Notes under the pieces: generated by a model
What the model was told of the DNA's origin: nothing
Database searches by the model: none
Seen by the model: only the letters and a program-made list of their open reading frames with translations
Assembly: GCF_003001955.1 (NCBI RefSeq)
Contig: NZ_PVNH01000003.1
Location: 186,001-250,000 of the forward strand
Direction: 5' to 3'
Source of the DNA: Prauserella shujinwangii
GTDB taxonomy: Bacteria > Actinomycetota > Actinomycetes > Mycobacteriales > Pseudonocardiaceae
Length of the DNA stretch: 64,000 bases
Shown: positions 9,955 through 18,220 of the stretch, one piece after another
Layout: the number at the start of each line of letters is the position of its first letter
Position numbering within the stretch: position 1 is the stretch's first letter
Translations under genes and position numbers: made by a program

Positions 9955-10473
9955 GTGATCGTCTGGCTCAACGGTGCGTTCGGCGCGGGCAAGACCACGA
10001 CCGCGCACGCGCTGACCCGGCTGCTGCCCCGGGCGCGCGTGTTCGACCCGGAGCAGGTCGGGTTCCTGCTGCGGCACGTCCTGCCCGAGCCGCCCGGCGA
10101 CTTCCAGCACCTGCCGCCGTGGCGCCCGCTGGTCACCGAGACCGCGGTGCGTGTGCTGGCCGAGGTCGGCGGCGTGCTGGTGGCACCGCAGACCGTCCTG
10201 GTGCGGGAGTACCTGCGGGAGATCTTCGACGGTTTCGCCGCCGCGCGCGTGCCGGTGCGGCATGTCCTGCTGCATGCCGACGAGCCGGAGCTGCGCCGCC
10301 GGATCGACGGGGATGTCGCCGAGTCCGCCCGGGCGCGGGCGTGGCGGCTGGAGCACGTGGCGGCGTACCGGGAGGCGCTGCCCTGGTTGCGGACCTCCGC
10401 CGACGTGGTGGACACGGTCGGCCGTGCGCCGGACCGGGTGGCCGCCGAGGTGGCCCGGACGTTGCCGCGGTGA
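9955..10473 (+). CDS. TmrB-like P-loop ATP-binding protein (tunicamycin-resistance family)
   Basis: The 172-residue protein starts VIVWLNGAFGAGKTTTAHAL, a Walker A motif at the very N-terminus. It continues VFDPEQVGFLLRHVLPEPP and DFQHLPPWRPL. This arrangement closely follows Bacillus TmrB (INGAFGSGKT, then DPE.MGF.LR, then DFQ.YP.WR), an ATP-binding protein that confers tunicamycin resistance by a mechanism not settled. The start is the GTG at 9955, supported by the leaderless promoter. No nucleoside-antibiotic genes are near, so a general kinase or resistance role is equally possible. Confidence 0.75.
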   Translation: MIVWLNGAFGAGKTTTAHALTRLLPRARVFDPEQVGFLLRHVLPEPPGDFQHLPPWRPLVTETAVRVLAEVGGVLVAPQTVLVREYLREIFDGFAAARVPVRHVLLHADEPELRRRIDGDVAESARARAWRLEHVAAYREALPWLRTSADVVDTVGRAPDRVAAEVARTLPR

Positions 10474-10523
10474 TCGCTCCCGCACCGGGTCGTTCCGGCG
10501 GGGGCGCGCACACCCGCCGTGCC

Positions 10524-10529
10524 TAGACT
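10524..10529 (+). promoter_or_regulatory. -10 box of a leaderless promoter for the AraC-type regulator
   Basis: TAGACT ends 6 nt before the GTG at 10536. Confidence 0.5.
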
Positions 10530-10535
10530 CGCCTC

Positions 10536-11279
10536 GTGTCGAGGGATCCGCGGGAGGTCGGTGGCGCGTGGGCGCGGTACCAGCGGCACGCGTTCGCCGC
10601 TCCCTCCGCCGACCTGGCCCGGTACGTCGAGCGCTACTGGATCGTCACGTGGAGCTACCGCGAGCCGTACCGGCAGCTGGTGGTGCCTTATCCGAACGTG
10701 CACCTGACTTTCCGGGACGGCGGCGCGACCGTCCAGGGGGTGTCGGCCGGGTACCAGGTGAAGGTGCTGGAGGGGGACGGCCGCGTGTTCGGCGTCGCCT
10801 TCCGGCCGGGCTGTTTCCGGCCGTTCCTCGGCGCGCCCGTCTCCACGATCACCGGCACGTCCCTCGACGCGCGCGAGCTGTTGCCTGGCGCGCTCCCGGA
10901 CCCGGTCGACGTGGTGACCGTGGAGCGCTACCTCAGGACCCACCTGCCGGAGCCGGATCCGCGGGCGGAGGAGGCGGCGGAGATCGTGGCGACCATCGCC
11001 GCCAAGCCGGAGATCGCCAGGGTCGACCAGCTGGCCCGCGAGCGGGGCACCACCCCGCGGCGCCTGCAGCGGCTGTTCGCCGAGTACGTCGGCGTCGGTC
11101 CGAAGTGGGTGATCCGCCGGTACCGGCTGCACGAGGTGACCGAGCGGCTGGCGAAGGGTGGGGACATCGACTGGGCCGCGCTCGCGGTGGAGCTCGGTTA
11201 CACCGACCAGGCCCACTTCGTGCGCGACTTCCGTGCGATGTTCGGCGAGCCGCCGACCTGGTACGCCCAGCGCTACTAG
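10536..11279 (+). CDS. AraC-family transcriptional regulator with DUF6597-type N-terminal domain
   Basis: The 247-residue protein has an N-terminal sensor-like part (LARYVERYWIVTW, VVPYPNVHLTFRDG, VFGVAFRPGCFRPFLGAPV). The C-terminal AraC pair of helix-turn-helix motifs begins at about residue 160 (RVDQLARERGTTPRRLQRLF) and includes IDWAALAVELGYTDQAHFVR followed by DFRAMFGEPPTWY. It binds DNA as a regulator; the signal is unknown. It follows the TmrB-like gene by 62 nt but has its own leaderless promoter. A degenerate repeat tract follows its stop. Confidence 0.85.
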   Translation: MSRDPREVGGAWARYQRHAFAAPSADLARYVERYWIVTWSYREPYRQLVVPYPNVHLTFRDGGATVQGVSAGYQVKVLEGDGRVFGVAFRPGCFRPFLGAPVSTITGTSLDARELLPGALPDPVDVVTVERYLRTHLPEPDPRAEEAAEIVATIAAKPEIARVDQLARERGTTPRRLQRLFAEYVGVGPKWVIRRYRLHEVTERLAKGGDIDWAALAVELGYTDQAHFVRDFRAMFGEPPTWYAQRY

Positions 11280-11285
11280 CCCACG

Positions 11286-11400
11286 CGGGACAGCGAGTGC
11301 TGTGCTGAGTGCTGTGCTCCGACCGGTGAGTGCCGCGTTCCTGCTGGCGAGTACCCCGTTCGGGCCGGTGAGCGCTGCGTTCGCGTGCGGTCACCGGGCG
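11286..11400. repeat. Degenerate ~20-22 bp intergenic repeats (GAGTGCCGCGTTC family), site 1
   Basis: Four to five imperfect units with cores GCGAGTGCTGTGCT, GTGAGTGCCGCGTTC, GCGAGTACCCCGTTC and GTGAGCGCTGCGTTC lie between the AraC-type gene and the acetyltransferase gene. Related cores occur at 31230-31325 and 35051-35176. No gene is seen in this stretch. Confidence 0.6.
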
Positions 11401-11483
11401 CCGGGGTGCCGAAAAGCGGTGGACGGCCGCGCGGATTCGCCCGAGGATGGCGGCGCATGCCACGCTGTCGAAAGGACTCGCCG

Positions 11484-12050
11484 GTGGACGTGGTCGCCGC
11501 GACCGAACGGCTCCTGCTGCGCCGGTTCACCCCCGCGGACATCGACGACCTCGTCACGCTGGACGCCGATCCCGCGGTGATGCGGTTTCTCACCGGCGCG
11601 CCGACGCCGCGGGCCGAGATCGAGCACGTCGTGCTGCCCCGCATCCTGCGCGACTACCGGCGAGGCCCCGCGGGCCGGTGGGCCGCCGTCGAGCGGTCCA
11701 CCGGGGACTTCGTCGGGTGGCTGGCCCTCCAGCCATCCGGCGATGGCGACGTCCGGGAGGTCGAGCTCGGTTACCGCCTGCGTACGTCCGCGTGGGGCAA
11801 GGGGTACGCCACCGAGGGTGCGCGGGCACTGGTCCACAAGGCGTTCGCGGAACTGGGCGTGGACCGGGTGTGGGCGCAGACCATGGCGGTCAACACCGCG
11901 TCCCGCAGGGTGCTGGAGAAGGCGGGTCTCGCCCACGTGCGCACGTTCCACGTGCATTTCGACGATCCGTTGCCCGGCACCGAGCACGGTGAGGTCGAGT
12001 ACGAGCTGTGGCGTGCGGACTGGGAAAGGCGGCAAGGGCCCGAGCGATGA
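11484..12050 (+). CDS. GNAT-family N-acetyltransferase (RimJ/RimL type)
   Basis: The 188-residue protein begins VDVVAATERLLLRRFTPADI, the typical RimJ-like opening, and has the acetyl-CoA loop in GYRLRTSAWGKGYATEGARA and the closing pattern NTASRRVLEKAGLAHVRTFH. It transfers acetyl from acetyl-CoA to an amine of a protein or small molecule, not identified. AAAGGA lies 7 nt before the GTG at 11484, which is preferred; an ATG at 11457 would add nine residues. It converges on the HNH endonuclease gene. Confidence 0.85.
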   Translation: MDVVAATERLLLRRFTPADIDDLVTLDADPAVMRFLTGAPTPRAEIEHVVLPRILRDYRRGPAGRWAAVERSTGDFVGWLALQPSGDGDVREVELGYRLRTSAWGKGYATEGARALVHKAFAELGVDRVWAQTMAVNTASRRVLEKAGLAHVRTFHVHFDDPLPGTEHGEVEYELWRADWERRQGPER

Positions 12051-12171
12051 CCGGACGGGATGGGAGCTGCCGAGGTCGTCAGTGCGGCCGGGCCATGATC
12101 CCGGCTGATCGAGTGGACACCCTGGACCCAGATCGTTCTGTGCGGGCCTCCGGCCGCCTGCTCAGGGCACG

Positions 12172-13308
12172 TCAGCCCGGGACGCGTGGTTCGTGGAGGG
12201 GCTCGGGGTCGCTGGTGTAGGTGGCCCCGGCCGGGGTGGTGACGGTGAGCCGTCCCGTGTGCGGGCAGAGGCGGTACCGCCAGGACGGTGAGTGCTTGGT
12301 GCGATGGTGTCGGCGGCAGAGGCCGACCAGGTTGGCCGCGTCCGTCCGGCCGTTCTCGCCGTGCGGCCGGGCGTGGTCGAGATCGCCGAACTGGGCCGGG
12401 CGGCGGCAACCGGGATGGCGGCATTCCCGGTCGCGCACGCGCACGTAGTCGGCGGTGACCGCGGGCGGACGGTAGCGTTCGCGTCCTGCGTCGACGGGGG
12501 CGCCGGTGGCGGGGTCGGTGATGATCCGTCGCCACGTGCTGCCGGACCGGTGCGCGATCTGCCGCGCCAGCCACGCCGGGATGGGACCGTGCCCGGCCAG
12601 CTCCGCGGGGCGCCGGTTCAGACCCGCCAGCGTCGTCAGGTCGACATAGACATGGATGTCCGCCTTGGGTCCCGGGGGCACGGCGCGATCGGACAGCAGC
12701 GCGTCGGCGAGCACGTCGGCGCGGAGCTGGTCGAGGGTGCGGGTCTCCCCGCCACCGCGAAGCCTCCTGGCGGCGCGGTCCAGGCGGGCGTAGGCGCCGG
12801 CAGCCACTTCGGCGGGCAGGTTGGCGACCAGGCTCGCCATACCGTCCTCGCCGTGCACCAGCTCCACCCGCCGTTCCGTCCGGCGGCGCCGCGCCCGCTC
12901 GGCCGCGCCCTCGGGATCGACCTGGTGTACCTGCCGCCGGACGGCGACGCGGAGGTTCGAGGGATTCTTGCCCGCTAGTTTTCCGGACATGCGCGAATCG
13001 ACTTCACGTGCTTTTTCGTCGGCGAGGAATGCGGTCGGCTCGTGTATCTTCGCGGCCTTGTAGGAATCGATATCGCCACGCCGCATGGCGGCGAAGGTAT
13101 TCGGTAACCGAGTGGTCAACGCCTGGGCGAGATCGAGTTGCCGCGCCGCGGCGTTCTCCGTGACGGACAGGGCCAGGGCGATCTCCTGCGCGACGTCCCT
13201 CCCGTGCCCGCGAAGGCATGCGTGCTCGGCGATCGCCCGCAGCTGAAGCGCCTGCAGGCGGGCGATCCGGGCGCCGATTCGCACGGCCCGGTCCAGAAAC
13301 TCGGTCAT
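12172..13308 (-). CDS. DUF222 / HNH endonuclease (13E12-repeat family)
   Basis: The 378-residue protein has the helical DUF222 region first, with QEIALALSVTENAAARQLDLA and the SRMSGKLAGKNPSNLRVAVRR block. At about residues 305-350 follows an HNH domain: CRHPGCRRPAQFGDLDHARP then LVGLCRRHHRTKH, with the Cys pairs and His expected for zinc and catalysis. These proteins are very common, often multi-copy, in actinobacteria; their job is not known, and a mobile-element link is often proposed. The ATG at 13308 has GGGAGGT upstream. Its upstream region is less GC-rich than the rest and carries an inverted repeat. Confidence 0.88.
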   Translation of the reverse strand: MTEFLDRAVRIGARIARLQALQLRAIAEHACLRGHGRDVAQEIALALSVTENAAARQLDLAQALTTRLPNTFAAMRRGDIDSYKAAKIHEPTAFLADEKAREVDSRMSGKLAGKNPSNLRVAVRRQVHQVDPEGAAERARRRRTERRVELVHGEDGMASLVANLPAEVAAGAYARLDRAARRLRGGGETRTLDQLRADVLADALLSDRAVPPGPKADIHVYVDLTTLAGLNRRPAELAGHGPIPAWLARQIAHRSGSTWRRIITDPATGAPVDAGRERYRPPAVTADYVRVRDRECRHPGCRRPAQFGDLDHARPHGENGRTDAANLVGLCRRHHRTKHSPSWRYRLCPHTGRLTVTTPAGATYTSDPEPLHEPRVPG

Positions 13309-13333
13309 CGATACCTCCCTGGAAACACTGCTA

Positions 13334-13349
13334 CGCTACCGATGTAGCG
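13334..13349. promoter_or_regulatory. Inverted repeat upstream of the HNH endonuclease gene
   Basis: CGCTAC and GTAGCG arms are separated by CGAT. It lies 26 nt before the start, and GATAAT (-10 like, minus strand) is just upstream in an AT-rich patch. A regulator-binding site is possible; none is known. Confidence 0.35.
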
Positions 13350-14157
13350 AGCTATTATCATCATTCTTCCGGGTGATTCAGCGATTACCGTGCGCCAGCT
13401 TTCGATCCTCGGGTAATTGTCGTGTCGTTGGCGCTATGAGAGTGCTGAATGGGAGTGACGGTGACTGTTTCGAAGCGGCTGCCTCGCCATGCTCGCCGAC
13501 ACCGCCCCGATCCCGCTTCGCCGGGCGGGACAGTGCGCCACCGACCGGGAGGTTCGCCGCCGGCTCAGCCGATCCGCCACCCCGGCGGCGCGGCACACAG
13601 CCCCTGGTCCCGCTCGACATGTCCGGGGAGTCGTACTTTCCGGACCATCGCCTGCCGTGGTCGATGACGAGTGCACCCAGGAGCGGAGTCGCCCGGCGCC
13701 TTGCGGCTGGCCGCGCAGCGACTCGCCACCGGCTCGTTTCTCATCGTGGGCGGTGTGCTCCTTCGGCTTTCGAACGCCACGGGCCGATTCCCGCCGACCC
13801 CGGCGGCCAAGGCGGCAGGATCTCGTCGCGTCCGCGGCAGCGTGCTGCGTCCGGGAAGTGGCACGTGGCCCGCCGGGTACGTTCGGCTCGCGTCAGCAAC
13901 AGGGGCGAGCAGCACGGTCCGGTCGGGTACCGGGACGGCAGCGGTGCGGGTGACGCCCGTCGGGCGGGCCCCGCTCGCGGGCGCCAGCCGGCGGGGACCG
14001 GGTGGTAGCGCAGGTTCACCGTCGCCGGACAGCACGGGCGCGAGGTGCCGGTCGGTCTCGTCGATCTCGTCGATCCGACCGCGCTCGAGCGGCCGGCGGC
14101 CGATTCCGGGCCCTGCTCCGCGCCGCCGTGCCCGCCCAGCTCGGTCCTCCCGCGCGG
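13350..14157. other. Gene-poor stretch of about 800 bases
   Basis: No frame here shows a recognisable protein family, a convincing ribosome-binding site or a plausible amino-acid composition. The open frames are rich in Arg, Pro, Ser and Gly, as expected of non-coding GC-rich DNA. The left 100 bases are AT-richer. It may be a decayed gene or a long regulatory or spacer region. It contains no visible regulator gene for the promoter at 14158. Confidence 0.4.
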
Positions 14158-14188
14158 TTGACCTCTACCTAAGTCGAGATTCTAGCTT
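14158..14188 (+). promoter_or_regulatory. Promoter with 19-bp spacer (MerR-type) before the imine-reductase-like gene
   Basis: TTGACC (14158-14163) and TAGCTT (14183-14188) are separated by exactly 19 bp. Between them is an imperfect dyad CTCnACnTAnGTnGAG centred near 14171. Long-spacer promoters with a central dyad are the classic target of MerR-family activators such as SoxR, which unwind the spacer. No merR gene is adjacent; the nearest, at 19234, belongs to another promoter. Confidence 0.6.
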
Positions 14189-14226
14189 CGGTGGCGTACT
14201 CGATCGCCACCACGAGGGGACGCAGG

Positions 14227-15117
14227 ATGACCACGTCGACGAACGCCACCGTGACCGTGCTCGGCCTGGGCGAGATGGGCTCCGCACTGGCGGGTGCCTT
14301 CCTGGCCGGAGGTGTCCGCACCACAGTGTGGAACCGCACCCCGGGCAAAGCCGGGGCTCTGGCCGCGAAGGGAGCACACCACGCCACCACAGTGGACGGC
14401 GCGGTGGCGGGCGCGGACCTCGTGGTGGTCAACGTCAAGGGTGACGCCGCGGCGAGGGAGGTGCTGGCGGCGGCGGGGGAGTCGCTGTCCGGAAGGGCCG
14501 TGCTGAACCTGACCGACGGCACGTCAGCCGAGGCCCGCGAGACGGGTGAGTGGGTGGCGGACCGGGGCGCGACGTACCTCCACGGGCAGATCATGACGAT
14601 CGCGCCGGGCATCGGGCATCCGGCCGCGGTCATCTTCTACGGCGGGGACAAGGCGGTGTACGAGCGGTTCGCCGACGTGCTCGCGCTCCTCGGGGGCGGG
14701 GCCTCGTTCGTCTCCGCCGATCCCGGCCTGCCCACCCTGTACGGGATGGCCGTGCACGACACGATGTGGGGCACGCTGAACGCCTTCCTGCACGCCGCCG
14801 CGCTGCTCTCGGACGCGGGCGTGGAGCTGACCCGCTTCCTGGACCACGCCGACGGCTCCCTTTCGGCCCTGCTGGGATTCCTGCCCTCGCTGGCCGGTGA
14901 GGTCGACAGTGGACAGTACGCGGTGGAGTACGGCGCGCTGCGGCATCACCTGCCCTCGATCGAGGACCTGCTCCGGGAGAGCCGGGCACGCGGCATCGAC
15001 ACCGCGCTGCCCGGCCACACCCGCGCCCTCGTCGCCGGGGCCGTCGCGGCGGGCCACGGCGGCGACAGCTACTCCCGGCTCGTCGAGAGCTTCCGCGCGG
15101 GGACGGAACCGGCGTAG
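14227..15117 (+). CDS. NAD(P)-dependent oxidoreductase, imine-reductase-like (6PGDH N-domain)
   Basis: The 296-residue protein opens with VTVLGLGEMGSALAGAFLAG, the Rossmann motif, and TTVWNRTPGKAGALAAKGA, a sequence typical of imine reductases and related beta-hydroxyacid dehydrogenases and suited to NADPH. The helical C-terminal half (LHDTMW-like region, then LLRESRARGIDTALPGH) fits the swapped-dimer imine-reductase fold. The ATG at 14227 has GGACGCAGG before it; a GTG at 14191 is too close to the -10 box. Transcription is probably under the 19-bp-spacer promoter. The natural substrate is unknown. Its 3' end overlaps the convergent UvrA-like gene by 49 nt. Confidence 0.8.
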   Translation: MTTSTNATVTVLGLGEMGSALAGAFLAGGVRTTVWNRTPGKAGALAAKGAHHATTVDGAVAGADLVVVNVKGDAAAREVLAAAGESLSGRAVLNLTDGTSAEARETGEWVADRGATYLHGQIMTIAPGIGHPAAVIFYGGDKAVYERFADVLALLGGGASFVSADPGLPTLYGMAVHDTMWGTLNAFLHAAALLSDAGVELTRFLDHADGSLSALLGFLPSLAGEVDSGQYAVEYGALRHHLPSIEDLLRESRARGIDTALPGHTRALVAGAVAAGHGGDSYSRLVESFRAGTEPA

Positions 15118-17372
15118 GCCCGCAGGTGCCGGGCCGTGACGGTGTCACCCGAGCGGACCAGCTCCGCGGGCGTGCCGGTGAACACCACCCGCCCGCCGTC
15201 GTGCCCGGCACCGGGACCGAGGTCGATGACCCAGTCGGCGTGGGCCAGCACACCCTGGTGGTGCTCGATCACGACGACCGTGTTGCCGTCGTCGACGAGC
15301 CGGTCCAGCAGCACCAGCAACGTGTCCACGTCGGCCAGGTGCAGTCCCGTCGTCGGCTCGTCGAGCACGTACGTGCTGCCACCGCGGGCCATGTGGATGG
15401 CGAGCTTGAGCCGCTGCCGCTCCCCGCCGGACAACGTGGTCAGCGGCTGGCCGAGGGTGAGGTACCCGAGCCCCACGGCCGCCAGCCGGTCGAGCACCAC
15501 GCGTGCCTGGCCGGTGGTGAAGAACTCGCGTGCCTCGTCGACCGCCATGCCGAGGACCTCGCTGATGTTCCGCCCGCGCAGCCGGTAGGACAGCACCTCG
15601 GACGTGAACCGCTTGCCCTCGCACTTCTCGCACACCGTGGCCACCTCCGCCATCATCGCCAGGTCGGTGTAGACGAGCCCGATCCCCTTGCACGCCGGGC
15701 ACGCCCCCGCCGAGTTGGCGCTGAACAGGCCGGGAGAGACACCGTTGGCCCTGGCGAACGCCGTGCGGATCGGGTCGAGAAGCCCGGTGTAGGTCGCCGG
15801 GTTGCTCCGCCGCGAGCCGCGGATCGGTGACTGGTCGGCCACGATCACCCCGTCCCGCCCGGCGAGCGAGCCGTGGATCAGCGAGCTCTTGCCGGAACCG
15901 GCCACCCCGGTCACCGCGGTGAGGACACCGAGCGGGACGTCGACGCTCACGTCCCGCAGGTTGTGCAGGCGAGCGCCCTGGATCGGCAACCACCCGGCTG
16001 GCGTGCGCACCCGCTCCCGCAGCGGCACCCGGTGGTCGAGGTAGCGGCCGGTCAGCGTGCCCGACCGGCGCAGTCCCGCCACGTCCCCGGCATAGCGGAT
16101 CCGGCCGCCGGCCGGACCGGCGCCGGGACCGATCTCCACCACGTGGTCGGCGATCTCGATCGTCTCCGGTTCGTGCTCCACGACGAGCACGGTGTTGCCC
16201 TTGTCCCGCAACCGCAGCAGCAGCTGGTTCATCCGCTCGATGTCGTGCGGGTGCAGCCCCACCGTCGGCTCGTCGAAGACGTACGTGACGTCGGTCAGGC
16301 TCGACCCGAGGTGCCGCACCATCCGCACGCGCTGCGCCTCGCCGCCGGACAGTGTGGACGACTCCCGGTCCAGGCTCAGGTAACCGAGTCCGATCTCGAC
16401 CAGGGAGTCGAGCGTCTCGCGCAGCGCCTCCAGCATCGGTTCGATCGAGGGCGCGGAGATCGAGCGCACGAACGCGGCCAGCTCGTCGATCTGCATGGCC
16501 GAGCACTCCGCGATGTCGTGTCCCTCGACCTTCGCGGACCTGGCGGTGTCGTTCAGCCGTGTGCCGGCGCAGGCCGGGCAGGCGGACAGCCGCAGCGCGC
16601 GGTCGGCGAACGCCCGCGCCCTCGGCTGCATCGAGTCGCGGTCCTTCGCGAGGTAGAGCCGCCGCACCTTGGGCACCAGCCCTTCGTAGGTCACGTTGTG
16701 CGAGCCCATCCGCAGCTTGGTGGCCGGCTTGTGCAGCAGGTCGTGCCACTCCCGCTCGGAGTAGTCGCGGAGCCTGCGCGCCGGATCGACCAGCCCGGAG
16801 TGTGCCAGCAGCTGCCAGGGCCACGAGTCCACCGTGAACCCGGGGACCTTGACCGCCCCCTCGTTCAGCGACAGGTCCCGGTCCACGAGCTCGTCGACGT
16901 CCACCTCCGGTGCCTTGCCCAGCCCCTCGCACCGCGGGCACATACCCTCGGCACGGTTGAAGCTGAACACGAACGGCGGCCCGACGTGGGGCGTGCCGAT
17001 CCGGCTGAACACGATCCGCAGCATCGTGTGCGCGTCGGTGGCCGTGCCGACCGTGGAGCGGGCGTTCGTGCCCATCCGCTCCTGGTCGACGATGATCGCC
17101 GCGCTCAGGTTGCGCAACGCGTCGACGTCCGGCCTGTTCAGGCTCGGCATGAAGTTCTGCAGGAACGCCGAGTACGTCTCGTTGATCAGCCGCCGGGACT
17201 CGGCGGCGATCGTGTCGAACACCAGCGACGACTTGCCGGAGCCGGAAACCCCGGTGAACACCGTCAGCCTGCGCTTGGGCACGTCGAGGTCGACGCCGGT
17301 GAGGTTGTGCTCGCGCGCGCCACGCACCTCGATCACGTCGTGGCTGTCCGCGGTCCGGTTCGGACTGTTCAC
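15069..17372 (-). CDS. Short class II UvrA-like ABC protein (DrrC-like)
   Basis: The 767-residue protein has two ABC modules: Walker A GVSGSGKSSL near residue 35 and GVAGSGKSSL in the second half, with signatures LSGGEAQRVR and LSGGERQRLK. Four CxxC pairs are seen (CPRCEG, CPACAG, CPACKG, CEKCEG). At under 800 residues it is shorter than housekeeping UvrA (about 950) and matches class II UvrA2/DrrC, linked to resistance to DNA-binding drugs rather than normal excision repair. The GTG at 17372 follows GGAGG and overlaps the permease stop as GTGA. Third in a coupled set with an ABC ATPase and permease, as in the daunorubicin DrrABC set. Its 3' end overlaps the imine-reductase-like gene. Confidence 0.88.
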   Translation of the reverse strand: MNSPNRTADSHDVIEVRGAREHNLTGVDLDVPKRRLTVFTGVSGSGKSSLVFDTIAAESRRLINETYSAFLQNFMPSLNRPDVDALRNLSAAIIVDQERMGTNARSTVGTATDAHTMLRIVFSRIGTPHVGPPFVFSFNRAEGMCPRCEGLGKAPEVDVDELVDRDLSLNEGAVKVPGFTVDSWPWQLLAHSGLVDPARRLRDYSEREWHDLLHKPATKLRMGSHNVTYEGLVPKVRRLYLAKDRDSMQPRARAFADRALRLSACPACAGTRLNDTARSAKVEGHDIAECSAMQIDELAAFVRSISAPSIEPMLEALRETLDSLVEIGLGYLSLDRESSTLSGGEAQRVRMVRHLGSSLTDVTYVFDEPTVGLHPHDIERMNQLLLRLRDKGNTVLVVEHEPETIEIADHVVEIGPGAGPAGGRIRYAGDVAGLRRSGTLTGRYLDHRVPLRERVRTPAGWLPIQGARLHNLRDVSVDVPLGVLTAVTGVAGSGKSSLIHGSLAGRDGVIVADQSPIRGSRRSNPATYTGLLDPIRTAFARANGVSPGLFSANSAGACPACKGIGLVYTDLAMMAEVATVCEKCEGKRFTSEVLSYRLRGRNISEVLGMAVDEAREFFTTGQARVVLDRLAAVGLGYLTLGQPLTTLSGGERQRLKLAIHMARGGSTYVLDEPTTGLHLADVDTLLVLLDRLVDDGNTVVVIEHHQGVLAHADWVIDLGPGAGHDGGRVVFTGTPAELVRSGDTVTARHLRAYAGSVPARKLSTSRE

Positions 17373-18220
17373 ATCGGCCTCCGCAGTGCCTTCTCCCGCC
17401 GCGCGGCCATGCGCGCGCCGGACTCCCGCCGCGCCATCCGGCGCAGGACCGGCGGTGCCAGCAGCAGACCGAGCACGGCCCACGCGCCCAGCACGCCGAC
17501 CGTCTCCAGGTGCCGCCAGGACTCGCCGATCTCGGCCATCACCAGGGCGTCCGGCAGCAGTGCCGAGCGCAGGCCGAGCCCGAGCCAGTAGATCGGGAAC
17601 ACCTGGGCGATCCACTGCAGCCACTCCGGCAGCGCCGTGACCGGGTAGAACACGCCGGAGACGCCCATCAGCGCCATCCCGGCCAGCGTCACGACGCTCA
17701 GTCCCTGCACACTCTCGAACAGCGAGCCGAGGACGATCCCGAGCGGCAGCACCGCGACGAGCCCGAGGGCCAGTACCCAGGTCAGCGTCAGCCAGGCCGC
17801 CGCGTCGCCGAGCCGCAGCCCGTCGAACAGGAAGGCCGAGGGCAGCAGCGGCACCAGCAGGCCGAGCACGGTCATCCCGGCGCGGCTCACCACCTTGCCG
17901 ACGACGTAGCCCAGCACCCCGTTCGGTGTCGCCTTCGCCCGCAGCAGCGTGCCGTCCTCGCGGTCCATCGTCAGGACCATCGCCACGGCCACCAGGCCGA
18001 CGAGGACGACGTTCATCCCCAGGATGCCCGGCACCGCCTGAGCGCCGAGCGAGAAGTCCGTGCCCGGCACCGTCCTCCCCCGCAGGAAGAACATCACCAC
18101 CAGGGCGAACACCGGGAAGTACAGGGTCATCCAGAGGTCCTGCCCACTGGTGACGCCCTGCCGGAACTCGATCCGGCCCCGGTGCAGTCCGGTCCGGACG
18201 GCGACCGTCGCCGCGCTCAT
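17369..18220 (-). CDS. ABC-2 type drug exporter permease (DrrB-like)
   Basis: The 283-residue membrane protein has about six hydrophobic segments, for example LYFPVFALVVMFFL, GILGMNVVLVGLVAVAMVL and VVTLAGMALMGVSGVFYPV. TMDREDGTLLRAKATPNG is the cytoplasmic loop typical of ABC-2 permeases. Its ATG overlaps the ATPase stop as ATGA. With the ATPase it should form an exporter; cargo is unknown. A UvrA-like partner downstream suggests a DNA-intercalating or similar drug (inference). Confidence 0.85.
   Translation of the reverse strand: MSAATVAVRTGLHRGRIEFRQGVTSGQDLWMTLYFPVFALVVMFFLRGRTVPGTDFSLGAQAVPGILGMNVVLVGLVAVAMVLTMDREDGTLLRAKATPNGVLGYVVGKVVSRAGMTVLGLLVPLLPSAFLFDGLRLGDAAAWLTLTWVLALGLVAVLPLGIVLGSLFESVQGLSVVTLAGMALMGVSGVFYPVTALPEWLQWIAQVFPIYWLGLGLRSALLPDALVMAEIGESWRHLETVGVLGAWAVLGLLLAPPVLRRMARRESGARMAARREKALRRPM

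Noticed and set aside
13373-14008. 211-codon open frame in the gene-poor stretch
   Set aside because: Composition is Ser/Arg/Gly/Pro-rich, there is no recognisable fold and no good start signal.
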